A DNA stretch of 64,000 nucleotides from Methanospirillum hungatei JF-1 (GTDB taxonomy: Archaea; Halobacteriota; Methanomicrobia; Methanomicrobiales; Methanospirillaceae). The translations under genes and the position numbers were made by a program. The notes under the pieces were generated by a model. It was not told the DNA's origin and did not search any database. It saw nothing but the letters and a program-made list of their open reading frames with translations. The DNA lies in contig NC_007796.1 of assembly GCF_000013445.1 (NCBI RefSeq), positions 2,020,936 through 2,084,935 of the forward strand, given 5' to 3'. The number at the start of each line of letters is the position of its first letter. Position 1 is the first letter of the stretch. Positions 9,460 to 18,160 of this stretch are shown here, piece by piece.

Positions 9460-11488
9460 GCAACTAGCCGAGTTCCGGGTTCAGAACTATAAAATTATTG
9501 AAGACACCGGATGGGTTCCTGTCCAGAACCTCACCACATTTGTTGGAAAGAACGAATCAGGAAAGTCAGCAATATTCCGGGCACTTTCAAAACTGAATCC
9601 TTCAGACGGGGAAGGATATGACGGACTGAAAGAATTTCCACGCCAGCGGTATGCGGCGGAGATAACCAGAACCGACTGGCCGGTTGCCTCGGGCAGGTTT
9701 GTCCTCACTCCTGATGAACAGCGTGATATCGCTGCGATATCGGAATTGTGCAATGAAGTCAGATCTGTCGAGGTCACCCGTCATTATACCGGGACATACA
9801 GCATCACCTATCATCCTGATGTCGGGGTAGATCTTGTCACTCCTCCTGACCTGATTTATGCGATTGAAAGTGCTATTGAACATATCCGTAACCTGATTGC
9901 TCCGGAGGGGAAGGGCGAGGAACTTGGTCGGATAAAAGAGGGACTTTTAGCATTTCTCGAAGAGCAGAAGGGTGCAATTCCGGTTGAAGGACAGGTTCAC
10001 AAACGGCATATTGCAGATCTTATTAACGCTATTAAAAGCAGGGCCAACGAACCATGGCAGCATGATATCCTTGACCCGGTTACCGAACCGATGTACCGCC
10101 TGGTGAGGCAGATAGAGATTTTTGAAGGGCTGATGGCTGCAAACCGCTATGTGATTGAGCATCTGCCAAAATTTGTCTACTTTGATCAGTACAATGTCAT
10201 TGAGAGTGCGATACATATCCCGACATTTATTGCAACGCTCAAATCCCATCCTGACACCCCCGGTCTTCGTGCAACCCACTGCCTGTTCAGGCATGTAAAC
10301 CTCGACCTTGATCAGCTAGACCGTCTCGGCTCTCACAAGAATGCGGTAGATGACAACCCGATCATCAGAAGACAGGTTGATGAGCGTTCAATCCTCCTCT
10401 CAACGGCCTCAAACCTCATGACAAAAAAGTTCGAGGACTGGTGGGGACAGAGAAAGATTCGATTCAGGTATGACATTGACGGAGACTATTTCAGAGTATG
10501 GGTATCTGATGACCTTGATCCCTCGGAGATAGAACTGGAACAGAGGAGTGCAGGTCTGCAATACTTCTTCTCCTTTTACCTGGTATTCCTCGTAGAATCT
10601 GGTGATGCATACCAGGACAGTATCCTGCTCCTTGACGAACCAGGACTCCAGCTCCACCCGACTGCCCAGCAGCAGGCTACCCGGTTCTTTGAACGTATCT
10701 CCCACCAGAACCAGATATTCTTCTCAACCCACTCCCCGTTCATGATAGACCTCGATCATCTTGACCGGGTCAGGACTGTCTATGAGGGTGAGGACGGAAC
10801 CACGAAAGTATCAGTATCTGAATGGCCTGCGGATCGCGATTCTCTCTTCCCCCTTGAAGCAGCCCTTGCTACCAGGATAGCAGACAGAACCCTCTCTGGT
10901 GGAAAGCAGCTGGTCGTTGAAGACACCCATGACCTCTGGCTCCTTCAGGCCATGAATTATGTTCTCAGGAGCAGAGGGAAGACCGGCCTTTCTCCTGATA
11001 TCAGAATCACCCCGACCGGAGGGGCAGCAAACCTGATACCCCTCGCCCTGATGATGACGGCACATAAAAAACCAGCAGCAGTCCTCCTTTCCGGACACAA
11101 TATCCCACAAGGCGTTCTTGAAAAACTCCCATCCATGCATATCCGCGAGGGGAGCGGACTCCTCCTCTATAGTTCGTTTGTAAACCGTCAGGGTGCCGGG
11201 ATAGAGGATCTCTTCTCTCCAGAGTTTTATTACCGGTGTGTCAAGGATATATATCCTGATCTTCCACTTGGACAGATATCAGAAAAAAGCCCGGTCGAAC
11301 GGAATGAAGAGCGGGGAATTGCCCATCAGATAGCGGACCTCGTCGAACGAAGGCAGGGAGAGCATTTTGAACGCTGGCGGGTTGCAGAACTGCTCTCCGA
11401 CCGGATATGCGAATCTCCCCAGAATCTGGACGATGAGACGATTGACCGTTTTTCCCGTCTCTTTGATGAGATCAACCGGCTGATATAA
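9458..11488 (+). CDS. OLD-like AAA/ABC-type ATPase with degenerate Toprim domain
   Basis: This 676-residue protein resembles the overcoming-lysogenization-defect (OLD) nuclease family, often involved in phage defence. An N-terminal RecF/SMC-like ATPase has Walker A GKNESGKS (30-37), a signature-like ELEQRSAGLQYF segment and Walker B ILLLDEPGLQLHP (D393/E394), followed by the STHSPFM switch. The C-terminal part resembles Toprim: LVVEDTHD supplies the acidic residue, but the second motif reads AAVLLSGHNIP where an Asp-x-Asp is expected. Nuclease activity may therefore be lost or changed. No GajB-like helicase or other partner is adjacent, so it would be a stand-alone class 1 type. Confidence 0.8.
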   Translation: MQLAEFRVQNYKIIEDTGWVPVQNLTTFVGKNESGKSAIFRALSKLNPSDGEGYDGLKEFPRQRYAAEITRTDWPVASGRFVLTPDEQRDIAAISELCNEVRSVEVTRHYTGTYSITYHPDVGVDLVTPPDLIYAIESAIEHIRNLIAPEGKGEELGRIKEGLLAFLEEQKGAIPVEGQVHKRHIADLINAIKSRANEPWQHDILDPVTEPMYRLVRQIEIFEGLMAANRYVIEHLPKFVYFDQYNVIESAIHIPTFIATLKSHPDTPGLRATHCLFRHVNLDLDQLDRLGSHKNAVDDNPIIRRQVDERSILLSTASNLMTKKFEDWWGQRKIRFRYDIDGDYFRVWVSDDLDPSEIELEQRSAGLQYFFSFYLVFLVESGDAYQDSILLLDEPGLQLHPTAQQQATRFFERISHQNQIFFSTHSPFMIDLDHLDRVRTVYEGEDGTTKVSVSEWPADRDSLFPLEAALATRIADRTLSGGKQLVVEDTHDLWLLQAMNYVLRSRGKTGLSPDIRITPTGGAANLIPLALMMTAHKKPAAVLLSGHNIPQGVLEKLPSMHIREGSGLLLYSSFVNRQGAGIEDLFSPEFYYRCVKDIYPDLPLGQISEKSPVERNEERGIAHQIADLVERRQGEHFERWRVAELLSDRICESPQNLDDETIDRFSRLFDEINRLI

Positions 11489-11492
11489 GGAT

Positions 11493-12482
11493 TCAGAGGT
11501 CCGGACCCTCTGCCTTTTTTGATGATGCAAGATGTGATAGGACTGCCCGTCCCACTTCCTCAGTTGTTGCAGTACCTCCGAGATCAGGAGTCTTTATCCC
11601 GTCGGCGATGGTCTTTTGAATCGCCTTTTCCACTTCAATAGCACTGGGCTTCTCTCCGACATACTTAAGAAGCAGGGATACACATCTGATGGCTGCGATG
11701 GGATTTGCAAGACCCTTCCCGGCAATATCAGGGGCACTGCCATGAACTGGTTCGAAGAGTGCCTGATGCCGTCCAATATTTGCGCTGGGAAGCATCCCAA
11801 GGCCCCCTTCCAGAAATGCAGCCGCATCTGAAAGGATGTCCCCAAAGATGTTCGTCGTCACAATGACATCATACCGGCCTGGGTGCTGCAGGACGTCAAG
11901 AACCAGTGAGTCGATATACTTTTTATCTATGGATATTCCTGCCTTTTCAGCCTCCTCCATGCAGATATCAAGGAAATAAGAGTCAGACTTCAGGACATTT
12001 GCCTTATTGCCGATTGTCAGATGTCTTCGTCTCCGCTTGGCACAGCCACAAGCAAATCTGGCAATCCGACGCGATCCTGCTTCACTGACAACACGGAGGG
12101 TACAGGCACGATCCTTCTCCTGCCATTCGATACCTGAATAGAGCCCCTCGGTATTCTCCCGCACGATCAAAATATCAAACCCTTCTCCGAATACCGGGCG
12201 GAGATTTGCATAGAGATCCAGTTCCTTTCGAATCCGTAGCACCACACTGTGATACTTCGGATCAGGAGGTGTTGTAATCGCACCAAACAGGATTAGATCC
12301 GCCTTTTTGAGCGTTTCAAGTGTCCTTTGTGACAATGCATCTCCGGTTCTCTTCCAGCACTCATACCCCAAATATACCGGAATATACTCCCACTCAGGAT
12401 GAAAGAACCGAAGCACCTCAAGTGCAGAAGGTATTACTTCAGGTCCGATACCATCACCGGGAGCCACAACAACCCGCTTCAT
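11493..12482 (-). CDS. aksF: homoisocitrate-type dehydrogenase (AksF)
   Basis: AksF oxidatively decarboxylates (homo)n-isocitrates in the 2-oxoacid elongation that makes 2-oxosuberate for coenzyme B. The protein belongs to the isocitrate/isopropylmalate dehydrogenase family: APGDGIGPEV at the N-terminus, LRIRKELDLYANLRP, IVRENTEGLYSG, NIFGDILSDAAA and EPVHGSAPDIAGKG. The family alone would also allow isopropylmalate dehydrogenase. The choice of AksF rests on the operon with aksA, aksD and aksE. I chose ATG 12482 because it forms an ATGA overlap with the preceding stop and has GGAGG five bases upstream; an in-frame ATG at 12494 is less well placed. Confidence 0.85.
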   Translation of the reverse strand: MKRVVVAPGDGIGPEVIPSALEVLRFFHPEWEYIPVYLGYECWKRTGDALSQRTLETLKKADLILFGAITTPPDPKYHSVVLRIRKELDLYANLRPVFGEGFDILIVRENTEGLYSGIEWQEKDRACTLRVVSEAGSRRIARFACGCAKRRRRHLTIGNKANVLKSDSYFLDICMEEAEKAGISIDKKYIDSLVLDVLQHPGRYDVIVTTNIFGDILSDAAAFLEGGLGMLPSANIGRHQALFEPVHGSAPDIAGKGLANPIAAIRCVSLLLKYVGEKPSAIEVEKAIQKTIADGIKTPDLGGTATTEEVGRAVLSHLASSKKAEGPDL

Positions 12483-13276
12483 CCATTCCTCCATTCATGA
12501 ATACATGCATACACGGCATCGGTGATCTGTTTGGGGGATGCACCCCAGTGAACCACCACACCTTTCTTTCCATTCAATGTCTGTACCCCGCTGCGTTCTG
12601 CACGGCAACATCGTGCAATAAACGGTTCTTCCCGTACTGCATTTGCCGGGCAGATATCAATCAGAGGGAAATCATGCCCATAGCAGTCCCTGAGCACCTG
12701 TCGTGCCGTCATACACCCTGCCACCTGCTCATCACCGACAAGCCGGTCAGAATCGATGGTCCGGGAAAACCCCCCTGCCTTACAGGGATATGCATCTGCT
12801 TTTGTCTCCCTGATATCATTCACATGATAACAGAATCGGATCTCAAGTTCACCGAATATCCCTGCCTTTTCAAGAACCTCCAGAGTTCCGGCAAGGTGCG
12901 GATGGGGAGGTGTGACATCATAGACATGAACCGTGAGCAGGGATGCAGGGTCCGGATCACAGATAAAGATCTTATGCTCCTCTATCCCGGTGAAGATGGT
13001 GCACCGTTTCGGACTTTGAAGAGCTTTCTGAATCAAATCTCCCCGGTTATGAAGCACCACCGGATCCGGATACAGGTATACCTCATCAGGCCCTGCAATC
13101 CGGGTCACCGAGGCAATATCCCTCATCAGTCCGTCCCCCTCTGCAGGCTGTACGGCTAATATTTCAAATCCACCGGGAACTTCATGGATCAGATACTCTG
13201 AGAGAAAATACACGCGGTCCCCTACCGGTTTATTTCCAGCATACCCGATGCATTTGCAGTGGGGGGGGAAGATCAT
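12479..13276 (-). CDS. conserved Cys/His-rich protein of the coenzyme B operon
   Basis: I do not recognise this 265-residue protein. It has no membrane segment or signal peptide. It is rich in Cys and His, several in pairs that could bind metal: CKC near residue 8, FCYHV, YPCKAGG, GCMTARQVLRDCYGH, ICPANA and RCC. DAYPCKAGGFSRTIDSDRLVGDEQVAGCM is its most striking segment (split here only for description; it lies near residues 161-189). It is locked between aksE and aksF by ATGA overlaps on both sides, which argues strongly for a role with these enzymes. A metal-dependent enzyme or assembly factor is possible. Confidence 0.7.
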   Translation of the reverse strand: MIFPPHCKCIGYAGNKPVGDRVYFLSEYLIHEVPGGFEILAVQPAEGDGLMRDIASVTRIAGPDEVYLYPDPVVLHNRGDLIQKALQSPKRCTIFTGIEEHKIFICDPDPASLLTVHVYDVTPPHPHLAGTLEVLEKAGIFGELEIRFCYHVNDIRETKADAYPCKAGGFSRTIDSDRLVGDEQVAGCMTARQVLRDCYGHDFPLIDICPANAVREEPFIARCCRAERSGVQTLNGKKGVVVHWGASPKQITDAVYACIHEWRNG

Positions 13277-13761
13277 CGCTCTTTTCTCCGTTTCCAGTAC
13301 TCAATCAGACCGCCGGTGCTGAGAATCTCCTGCATCCGTGGAGAGAGGGGCCGGAAGAGATACCGCGTCCCATCCACCTCCACCCACCCTTCAGTGCAAT
13401 CAAAAGTGATGATCATGCCATCGGTGCATCCGGTCAGATCACATTCCAGTAACGGAAGCCCGACATTGATGCAGTTCCGGAAAAAAATTCTGGCAAACGA
13501 AGGGGCGATGACAGCAAGAACTCCTGCCTCATGCAGAGCCCGGGCCGCCTGTTCCCGTGAAGACCCGCAACCCATGTTCTTTCCGGCGACAAGCACTGCT
13601 CCTTTCAGTCTTTCGGCAAGAGAAGGATCAAGATCCTCAAACACATGCTGTGCCCAAAAACTCCAGTCTTTTGTTCTCAGGTATCGTCCGGCAATCACCA
13701 GATCCGTATCGATATCCTCTCCGATACAGACTGCAGGGCCGGAGCCTTTGAGAGCAGTCAT
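13273..13761 (-). CDS. aksE: homoaconitase small subunit
   Basis: The small swivelling-domain subunit of the aconitase-like enzyme isomerises homocitrate and its longer homologues. It has 162 residues, DIDTDLVIAGRYLRT near the N-terminus and GKNMGCGSSREQAARAL in the middle. The loop YLRT at residues 27-30 is, as far as I recall, the substrate-specifying sequence of methanogen homoaconitase, while isopropylmalate isomerases carry other residues there. This supports homoaconitase over LeuD. Start and stop form ATGA overlaps with aksD and with the downstream Cys/His-rich gene. Confidence 0.88.
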   Translation of the reverse strand: MTALKGSGPAVCIGEDIDTDLVIAGRYLRTKDWSFWAQHVFEDLDPSLAERLKGAVLVAGKNMGCGSSREQAARALHEAGVLAVIAPSFARIFFRNCINVGLPLLECDLTGCTDGMIITFDCTEGWVEVDGTRYLFRPLSPRMQEILSTGGLIEYWKRRKER

Positions 13762-14972
13762 ACAACCTCCCTTGGATCAGTAATCTCACCATATATGGCA
13801 CTTGCTGCAGCAGTGGAGGGTGAACAGAGATAATACGAAGCCCCCACACCCATCCGGTTCTTAAAGTTCCGGTTTGCGGTTGAAAGGGCTACTTCACCCT
13901 CACCCAGAACACCCATATGGGCACCAAGGCAGGGACCACAGCCGGGCGGTCCGATGGTACATCCTGCCTGCACGAGGTCAGCAGCAACCCCTGACAAAAT
14001 AGCCTTGAGGAAATCACGCTCTGATGCCGGAACAACAATGGTTCTGACTTTTACCCGGCGTCCTTTCAGAATCCTGGCAGCACGTGCGAGATCTTCAAAC
14101 CGGCCGTTCGTACAGGTCCCGATAAAGACCTGATCAAGATGGGTACCTGCAAGGGCCGGAACCGGTTGGACAGTATCCACCCGGTGAGGAACCGCACATA
14201 CCGGCTCAATATCTGCGAGATCAAGATAGCAGTCCTGCACATAGTCCGGGTTTTCCAAAACCTGCATCGGACAGGGAACAGAATACTCTGCGAGATATCG
14301 CTCTGTCTCCTTGTCTGCATAAAAGAGCCCGGTCTTTGCCCCGGCCTCAACCGCCATATTGCATAATGTCAGTCGTCCTTCCATGGGAACCGACGGAGTG
14401 GATTCACCAATGAACTCCAGGGCTGCATAGGTTGCTCCGTCCATCCCGAGCCGTGCCACATAGGTCAGCGCAACATCCTTCCACTCAACGCCTTGCTTTA
14501 AGGATCCGGAGAGATGAATGCCGATTGAATCAGGAACCCTCAGCCAGGTCTCACCAGACACCCAGATACCTGCCATGTCACTTGCCCCGACGCCGGTTGC
14601 AAACGCCCCGAGAGCACCGAGTGTGCATGAATGAGAATCAGCTCCGATGACAACCTCCCCTGGTGCCACCTGCCCTTCTGCCATCACCTGATGACATATA
14701 CCAGAGCCGATATCCCAGAAATGCACCCCGCACTCTCTGGCAAGGGTCCGGAGCTCTGCCTGGAGTTCTGCAGTCTGGGAGTTGTTCGCCGGAGCAATAT
14801 GATCATAAATAATGTAGACAGAATCCGGATTTGCAATACCCGGAGCCCCCATTGCATCATAGATTATCTTTGCCTGAATCCCGGTCCCGTCATGGCAGAA
14901 TGCCCGGTCAATATGTCGATCAATATACGTGCCGGCCGGGGCACCTAGAATCTTCTCCGATAATGTCACCAT
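13758..14972 (-). CDS. aksD: homoaconitase large subunit
   Basis: This is the [4Fe-4S]-containing catalytic subunit of the hydro-lyase that pairs with the small subunit encoded directly downstream. It has 404 residues, within the LeuC/HacA archaeal range. Recognisable segments are VIGADSHSCTLGALGAFATGVG, FIGTCTNGRFEDL (first cluster Cys) and IGPPGCGPCLGAHMG (second and third cluster Cys), then STANRNFKNRMG. The start chosen overlaps the end of aksA by 53 bases; later in-frame starts would remove the conserved N-terminus. Assignment to homoaconitase rather than isopropylmalate isomerase is by operon context. Confidence 0.9.
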   Translation of the reverse strand: MVTLSEKILGAPAGTYIDRHIDRAFCHDGTGIQAKIIYDAMGAPGIANPDSVYIIYDHIAPANNSQTAELQAELRTLARECGVHFWDIGSGICHQVMAEGQVAPGEVVIGADSHSCTLGALGAFATGVGASDMAGIWVSGETWLRVPDSIGIHLSGSLKQGVEWKDVALTYVARLGMDGATYAALEFIGESTPSVPMEGRLTLCNMAVEAGAKTGLFYADKETERYLAEYSVPCPMQVLENPDYVQDCYLDLADIEPVCAVPHRVDTVQPVPALAGTHLDQVFIGTCTNGRFEDLARAARILKGRRVKVRTIVVPASERDFLKAILSGVAADLVQAGCTIGPPGCGPCLGAHMGVLGEGEVALSTANRNFKNRMGVGASYYLCSPSTAAASAIYGEITDPREVV

Positions 14973-16101
14973 TGATCTTATCCTCCCCGGTTACCTGGGA
15001 GATGATCTCCGCAAGCACCCGCTGGTTGATACTGCATTTATCCTCACTTTTATCCTTTATCAATTCAAGAACCTGCATAACCTGCTCATCGGTGATGTGA
15101 TAGCCAAAAGAAGTCAGAATATGCACCAGAGCACGCTTTCCGGTATGCTTCCCCAGGATAAACCGCCGTTCCAGTCCCAGGAGCTCTGGGGGTATGAACT
15201 CGTAGGTCTCCGGATTTTCCAGAATAGCTGCAATATGAATCCCACTCTCATGGGCAAACGCATTCGCACCGACCACCGGTTTCGTTGCAGGCATAAAAAT
15301 CCCGGTATACTGTTGAACCCGTTCTGAAAGAGCCGGAATCTCTGTGAGATCATACCGGGTAATCCCGCCTTTGAGCACGAGTGATACCAAAACCTCCTCT
15401 AGCCGTGCATTCCCTGCCCGTTCACCAAGGCCGTTCACCGTGGTATGCAACTGATACGCTCCCAGTTCTGCGGCAATGAGTGTATTTGCCGTCGCACACC
15501 CGAGATCATTATGAGCATGCATGGCAATCGGGATGGGCGTTTTGGGGACAAGATCCTTCATGACCGTAGCGACCTCAAGAGGGGTCAGACACCCGGTCGT
15601 ATCTGCATATGTGACATAGGTCGCCTTGTGATCTGCTGCCTGCCGGTAGATGTCAACGAGGATATCAGGGTCGGTACGGGATGCATCTTCAGCACCAAAC
15701 CGGACGATAAGACCATGATCCACCGCATAATCAAGCTGTTCAAGAGCATTTGCAACAACAACATCCCGGGGCTTTTTATGCTTGTATTTCAGATGCAGAT
15801 CAGAAGGGGCAATAAAAAGCCCGATCATGTCAACTTCAGCATCAAGCGCTGCATCCACATCCTCCCTGCAGGCCCGTGACAGACCACATATCTTTGCCGA
15901 GAGACCCAGCCGGGAGATATTCCGGACCATCTCCTTTTCATGGGCGGATACAATAGGAAATCCGGCTTCAATCACCTCAATTCCGATTGCATCAAGCCGG
16001 GATGCGATATCCTTCTTCTCATCAGCAGTGAATGATACTCCAGGGGTCTGTTCACCGTCCCGAAGAGTGACATCACAAATTTCAATGTGCCATGGTTTCA
16101 T
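14920..16101 (-). CDS. aksA: homocitrate synthase family enzyme (AksA)
   Basis: AksA condenses 2-oxoglutarate, and later its longer homologues, with acetyl-CoA, starting the path to 2-oxosuberate. The barrel starts with IEICDVTLRDGEQTPGVSF and has RFGAEDASRTD, the metal site MHAHNDLGCATANT and NGLGERAGNARLEEV. AFAHESGIHIAAIL and LGKHTGKRAL lie in the subdomains. The C-terminal regulatory LeuA domain of isopropylmalate synthases is absent, as expected. I chose ATG 16101, which overlaps the upstream stop at 16098 and has GGAGGA nine bases upstream, over an in-frame ATG at 16122. Confidence 0.9.
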   Translation of the reverse strand: MKPWHIEICDVTLRDGEQTPGVSFTADEKKDIASRLDAIGIEVIEAGFPIVSAHEKEMVRNISRLGLSAKICGLSRACREDVDAALDAEVDMIGLFIAPSDLHLKYKHKKPRDVVVANALEQLDYAVDHGLIVRFGAEDASRTDPDILVDIYRQAADHKATYVTYADTTGCLTPLEVATVMKDLVPKTPIPIAMHAHNDLGCATANTLIAAELGAYQLHTTVNGLGERAGNARLEEVLVSLVLKGGITRYDLTEIPALSERVQQYTGIFMPATKPVVGANAFAHESGIHIAAILENPETYEFIPPELLGLERRFILGKHTGKRALVHILTSFGYHITDEQVMQVLELIKDKSEDKCSINQRVLAEIISQVTGEDKINGDIIGEDSRCPGRHVY

Positions 16102-17198
16102 GTGCGTTGTTCCTCCGGACAATCTCCCTGAATGATAAGCACCCGTAGCGTGGTATCAGGGACCAAAAGTCCTGAAATTTTTTCATGTTCACTGGCATTG
16201 CACCAGACCGGATTTGAAAACCCCAGATAGGTGCAGACATCCGGAACCGGCTGGCGGCCCGTTGTTCCCATGCACCGGTTCTGCAAGACAATACAGAGAA
16301 GTGGCCTGCCTTTAGCATGCAGATCAATCAGAGCCTGGATGCCTGAGTGGAGCAGGGCATAATCACCGGTAAGTGCCACTCTGGTGGATTGTGCAGCAAC
16401 TCCCACCGATGATCCCATCCCGTAGTTGGCAATCCCGAATCTGTATGGCGGGATCATGGAGAGAAGGCTACAGCCAGTATCACTGATGACAGACACTCCC
16501 CGTTCCTGCAACGTATCAAAGACAAACCGGAACGGACAACCAGGACAGAACATCCGTGATGAGCCCCGTTCACGACGTGATACCGGACTGTCGTCATGGA
16601 CCAGTGGTGAGATCGGAAACGGAAGATACCCGGATTTTATCATCTCCGGGACCGCTGAATAGGCACGAACCGCACGACCATACATGGTCAGATCAGGGTC
16701 GGCAAGCGTCCCACACGTACTCCTTTCAGATCCTTCAGAACGTCCCTGCCATGATCTCTTCAGGTCACCGGGGATGAACCGGACGATGGAAACTCTGGAG
16801 AACTGCTCTGATGCATAAAAGGCCTCTCCGACCGGATCAATACCAGACATATCAATAACCGGACAGATGGCAACTGATCCCCACAACCGGGAGTCCTGCA
16901 CGGTCTGGGTCCCGTATGCATTCGGATCGTCTCCGACAACAATGACGATCCCGGCTTTCAGACCCTGGGCGGTTGCATGAACCAGAGTATCGGCAAGCAC
17001 ATTCATCCCGACATGCTTGACAATAACACAGGATCGCTTGCCTGATAGCGAATCCCCGAGTGCATATTCAAGGGCGACCTTCTCATTGATGACCAGTTCT
17101 GCCCCGGTCTCTTCAATCAGGGTCGTCACCGGATATCCGGGCACGGCATACACCGAATCAGCATATGCCTGTATAGCATCCCCAAGACCGGATGTCAT
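16098..17198 (-). CDS. short IorA-like thiamine diphosphate enzyme, candidate 2-oxoacid decarboxylase
   Basis: This 366-residue protein looks like a shortened alpha subunit of indolepyruvate:ferredoxin oxidoreductase. The N-terminal PYR-type domain has the activating glutamate E39 in VINEKVALEYALGDSL and the segment VKHVGMNVLADTL. The C-terminal PP domain has CPGCPFRFVFDTL and the diphosphate-binding run GDYALLHSGIQALIDL to IVLQNR. The C-terminal ferredoxin domain of IorA is missing and no gamma subunit is adjacent. A non-oxidative decarboxylase, like sulfopyruvate decarboxylase, therefore seems more likely than an oxidoreductase. It sits directly before aksA with an ATGA overlap, so 2-oxosuberate is an attractive substrate. 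Confidence 0.75.
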   Translation of the reverse strand: MTSGLGDAIQAYADSVYAVPGYPVTTLIEETGAELVINEKVALEYALGDSLSGKRSCVIVKHVGMNVLADTLVHATAQGLKAGIVIVVGDDPNAYGTQTVQDSRLWGSVAICPVIDMSGIDPVGEAFYASEQFSRVSIVRFIPGDLKRSWQGRSEGSERSTCGTLADPDLTMYGRAVRAYSAVPEMIKSGYLPFPISPLVHDDSPVSRRERGSSRMFCPGCPFRFVFDTLQERGVSVISDTGCSLLSMIPPYRFGIANYGMGSSVGVAAQSTRVALTGDYALLHSGIQALIDLHAKGRPLLCIVLQNRCMGTTGRQPVPDVCTYLGFSNPVWCNASEHEKISGLLVPDTTLRVLIIQGDCPEEQRT

Positions 17199-18160
17199 GT
17201 ATCCCTCCCCGGAATCAGGTCACATCCGGTGCATGCCGGACACATGGTCAGGGCTGCTGTGGGATCAAGACCATATTTTCGGAGCATCTCTTCATGAATC
17301 CGGGCTATCCGGATAATCCGATCCGGATCAGGGGCATGAAAACCGGTCAGATCCCCGCCCGGCGTCAGGGGCCTGATAACCGGCAGAATCCCATTCTGGC
17401 ACAGATACTCGATACATGCTGCCATCTCCTCATCAGTTTCCCCAAGGCCGAGGATGACGTTGGAAAAGACATGATTTCTTCCAAACAAAGGAACTGCAGC
17501 ACGAAGGGCAGCGATTGCATCTCCCCTGACAAGGCCAGGACACATGACAGAAAAGAGCTGGCCAGTTGCCGTCTCAAGGTTGAACTTCACCTCTGACACT
17601 CCGGCTTTTTTCAGGCGATACGGCGTCTCCGGGTCAGGATATATTGATACTCCAATCGGGAGCTGAAACTTCTGGAGCCTTCTCACAACATCAAGCGTAT
17701 ACCGTTCCTCTTCATGAATATCAGTCAGGACGCCGGATGTCAGGGATATTGCATCAATGTCTGGAAATACAGATAAAACCATCGCTTCTATCTCATCAAT
17801 ACTCCGCCTGGGTCCGGGATTTTTCCAGACATTACAGTACCGGCACTGGAAGATGCAGGAGCCAGTAATGGTCAGGTATGCCTGGCGGGGACAATGAAGT
17901 CCGGGTTTTTCCAAAGATCCGGAATACTCCTCTCCTTCAAAACGGAGAACTGCCTTTCCATTCCCTGCATGGTGCAGCTCAACACGGCTGGTTTCTGAAA
18001 GGCTAAGCCTGACCCGGTGGCCATCCATGGAAAAAAATACCGAACCAGACGTTCCTGCCCCCGGGCCGGCACGGGAACGTGCGATATAGTCATCTGCTGA
18101 AACTCCGGTCAGGTGTGTAGTGCCTGCATGTAAGAGCCTGGCCTTCAGCTCTGTCCACAT
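17195..18160 (-). CDS. radical SAM protein of the coenzyme B operon
   Basis: The radical S-adenosylmethionine cluster motif CIFQCRYCNVW (CxxxCxxC) is near residue 108, after an unusual N-terminal domain of about 95 residues. EVKFNLETATGQLF and NVILGLGETDEEMAACIEYL resemble the barrel strands of BioB/HydE/lipoyl-synthase-type enzymes. Near the C-terminus is a second Cys group, MCPACTGCDL, which could hold an auxiliary iron-sulfur cluster. Enzymes with this layout can insert sulfur. The gene overlaps marker protein 11 by 16 bases and the thiamine diphosphate enzyme by ATGA. The reaction is unknown. Confidence 0.8.
   Translation of the reverse strand: MWTELKARLLHAGTTHLTGVSADDYIARSRAGPGAGTSGSVFFSMDGHRVRLSLSETSRVELHHAGNGKAVLRFEGEEYSGSLEKPGLHCPRQAYLTITGSCIFQCRYCNVWKNPGPRRSIDEIEAMVLSVFPDIDAISLTSGVLTDIHEEERYTLDVVRRLQKFQLPIGVSIYPDPETPYRLKKAGVSEVKFNLETATGQLFSVMCPGLVRGDAIAALRAAVPLFGRNHVFSNVILGLGETDEEMAACIEYLCQNGILPVIRPLTPGGDLTGFHAPDPDRIIRIARIHEEMLRKYGLDPTAALTMCPACTGCDLIPGRDT

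Noticed and set aside
9458-11488. Gabija defence system
   Set aside because: The ATPase/Toprim protein resembles GajA in outline, but no GajB-type UvrD helicase is adjacent.
12320-13159. 279-codon open frame on the plus strand
   Set aside because: It overlaps aksF and the Cys/His-rich gene in antisense; those are fixed by motifs and ATGA overlaps.
13273-14972. leuC/leuD isopropylmalate isomerase
   Set aside because: Family membership allows it, but the YLRT loop and the operon with aksA and aksF favour homoaconitase.
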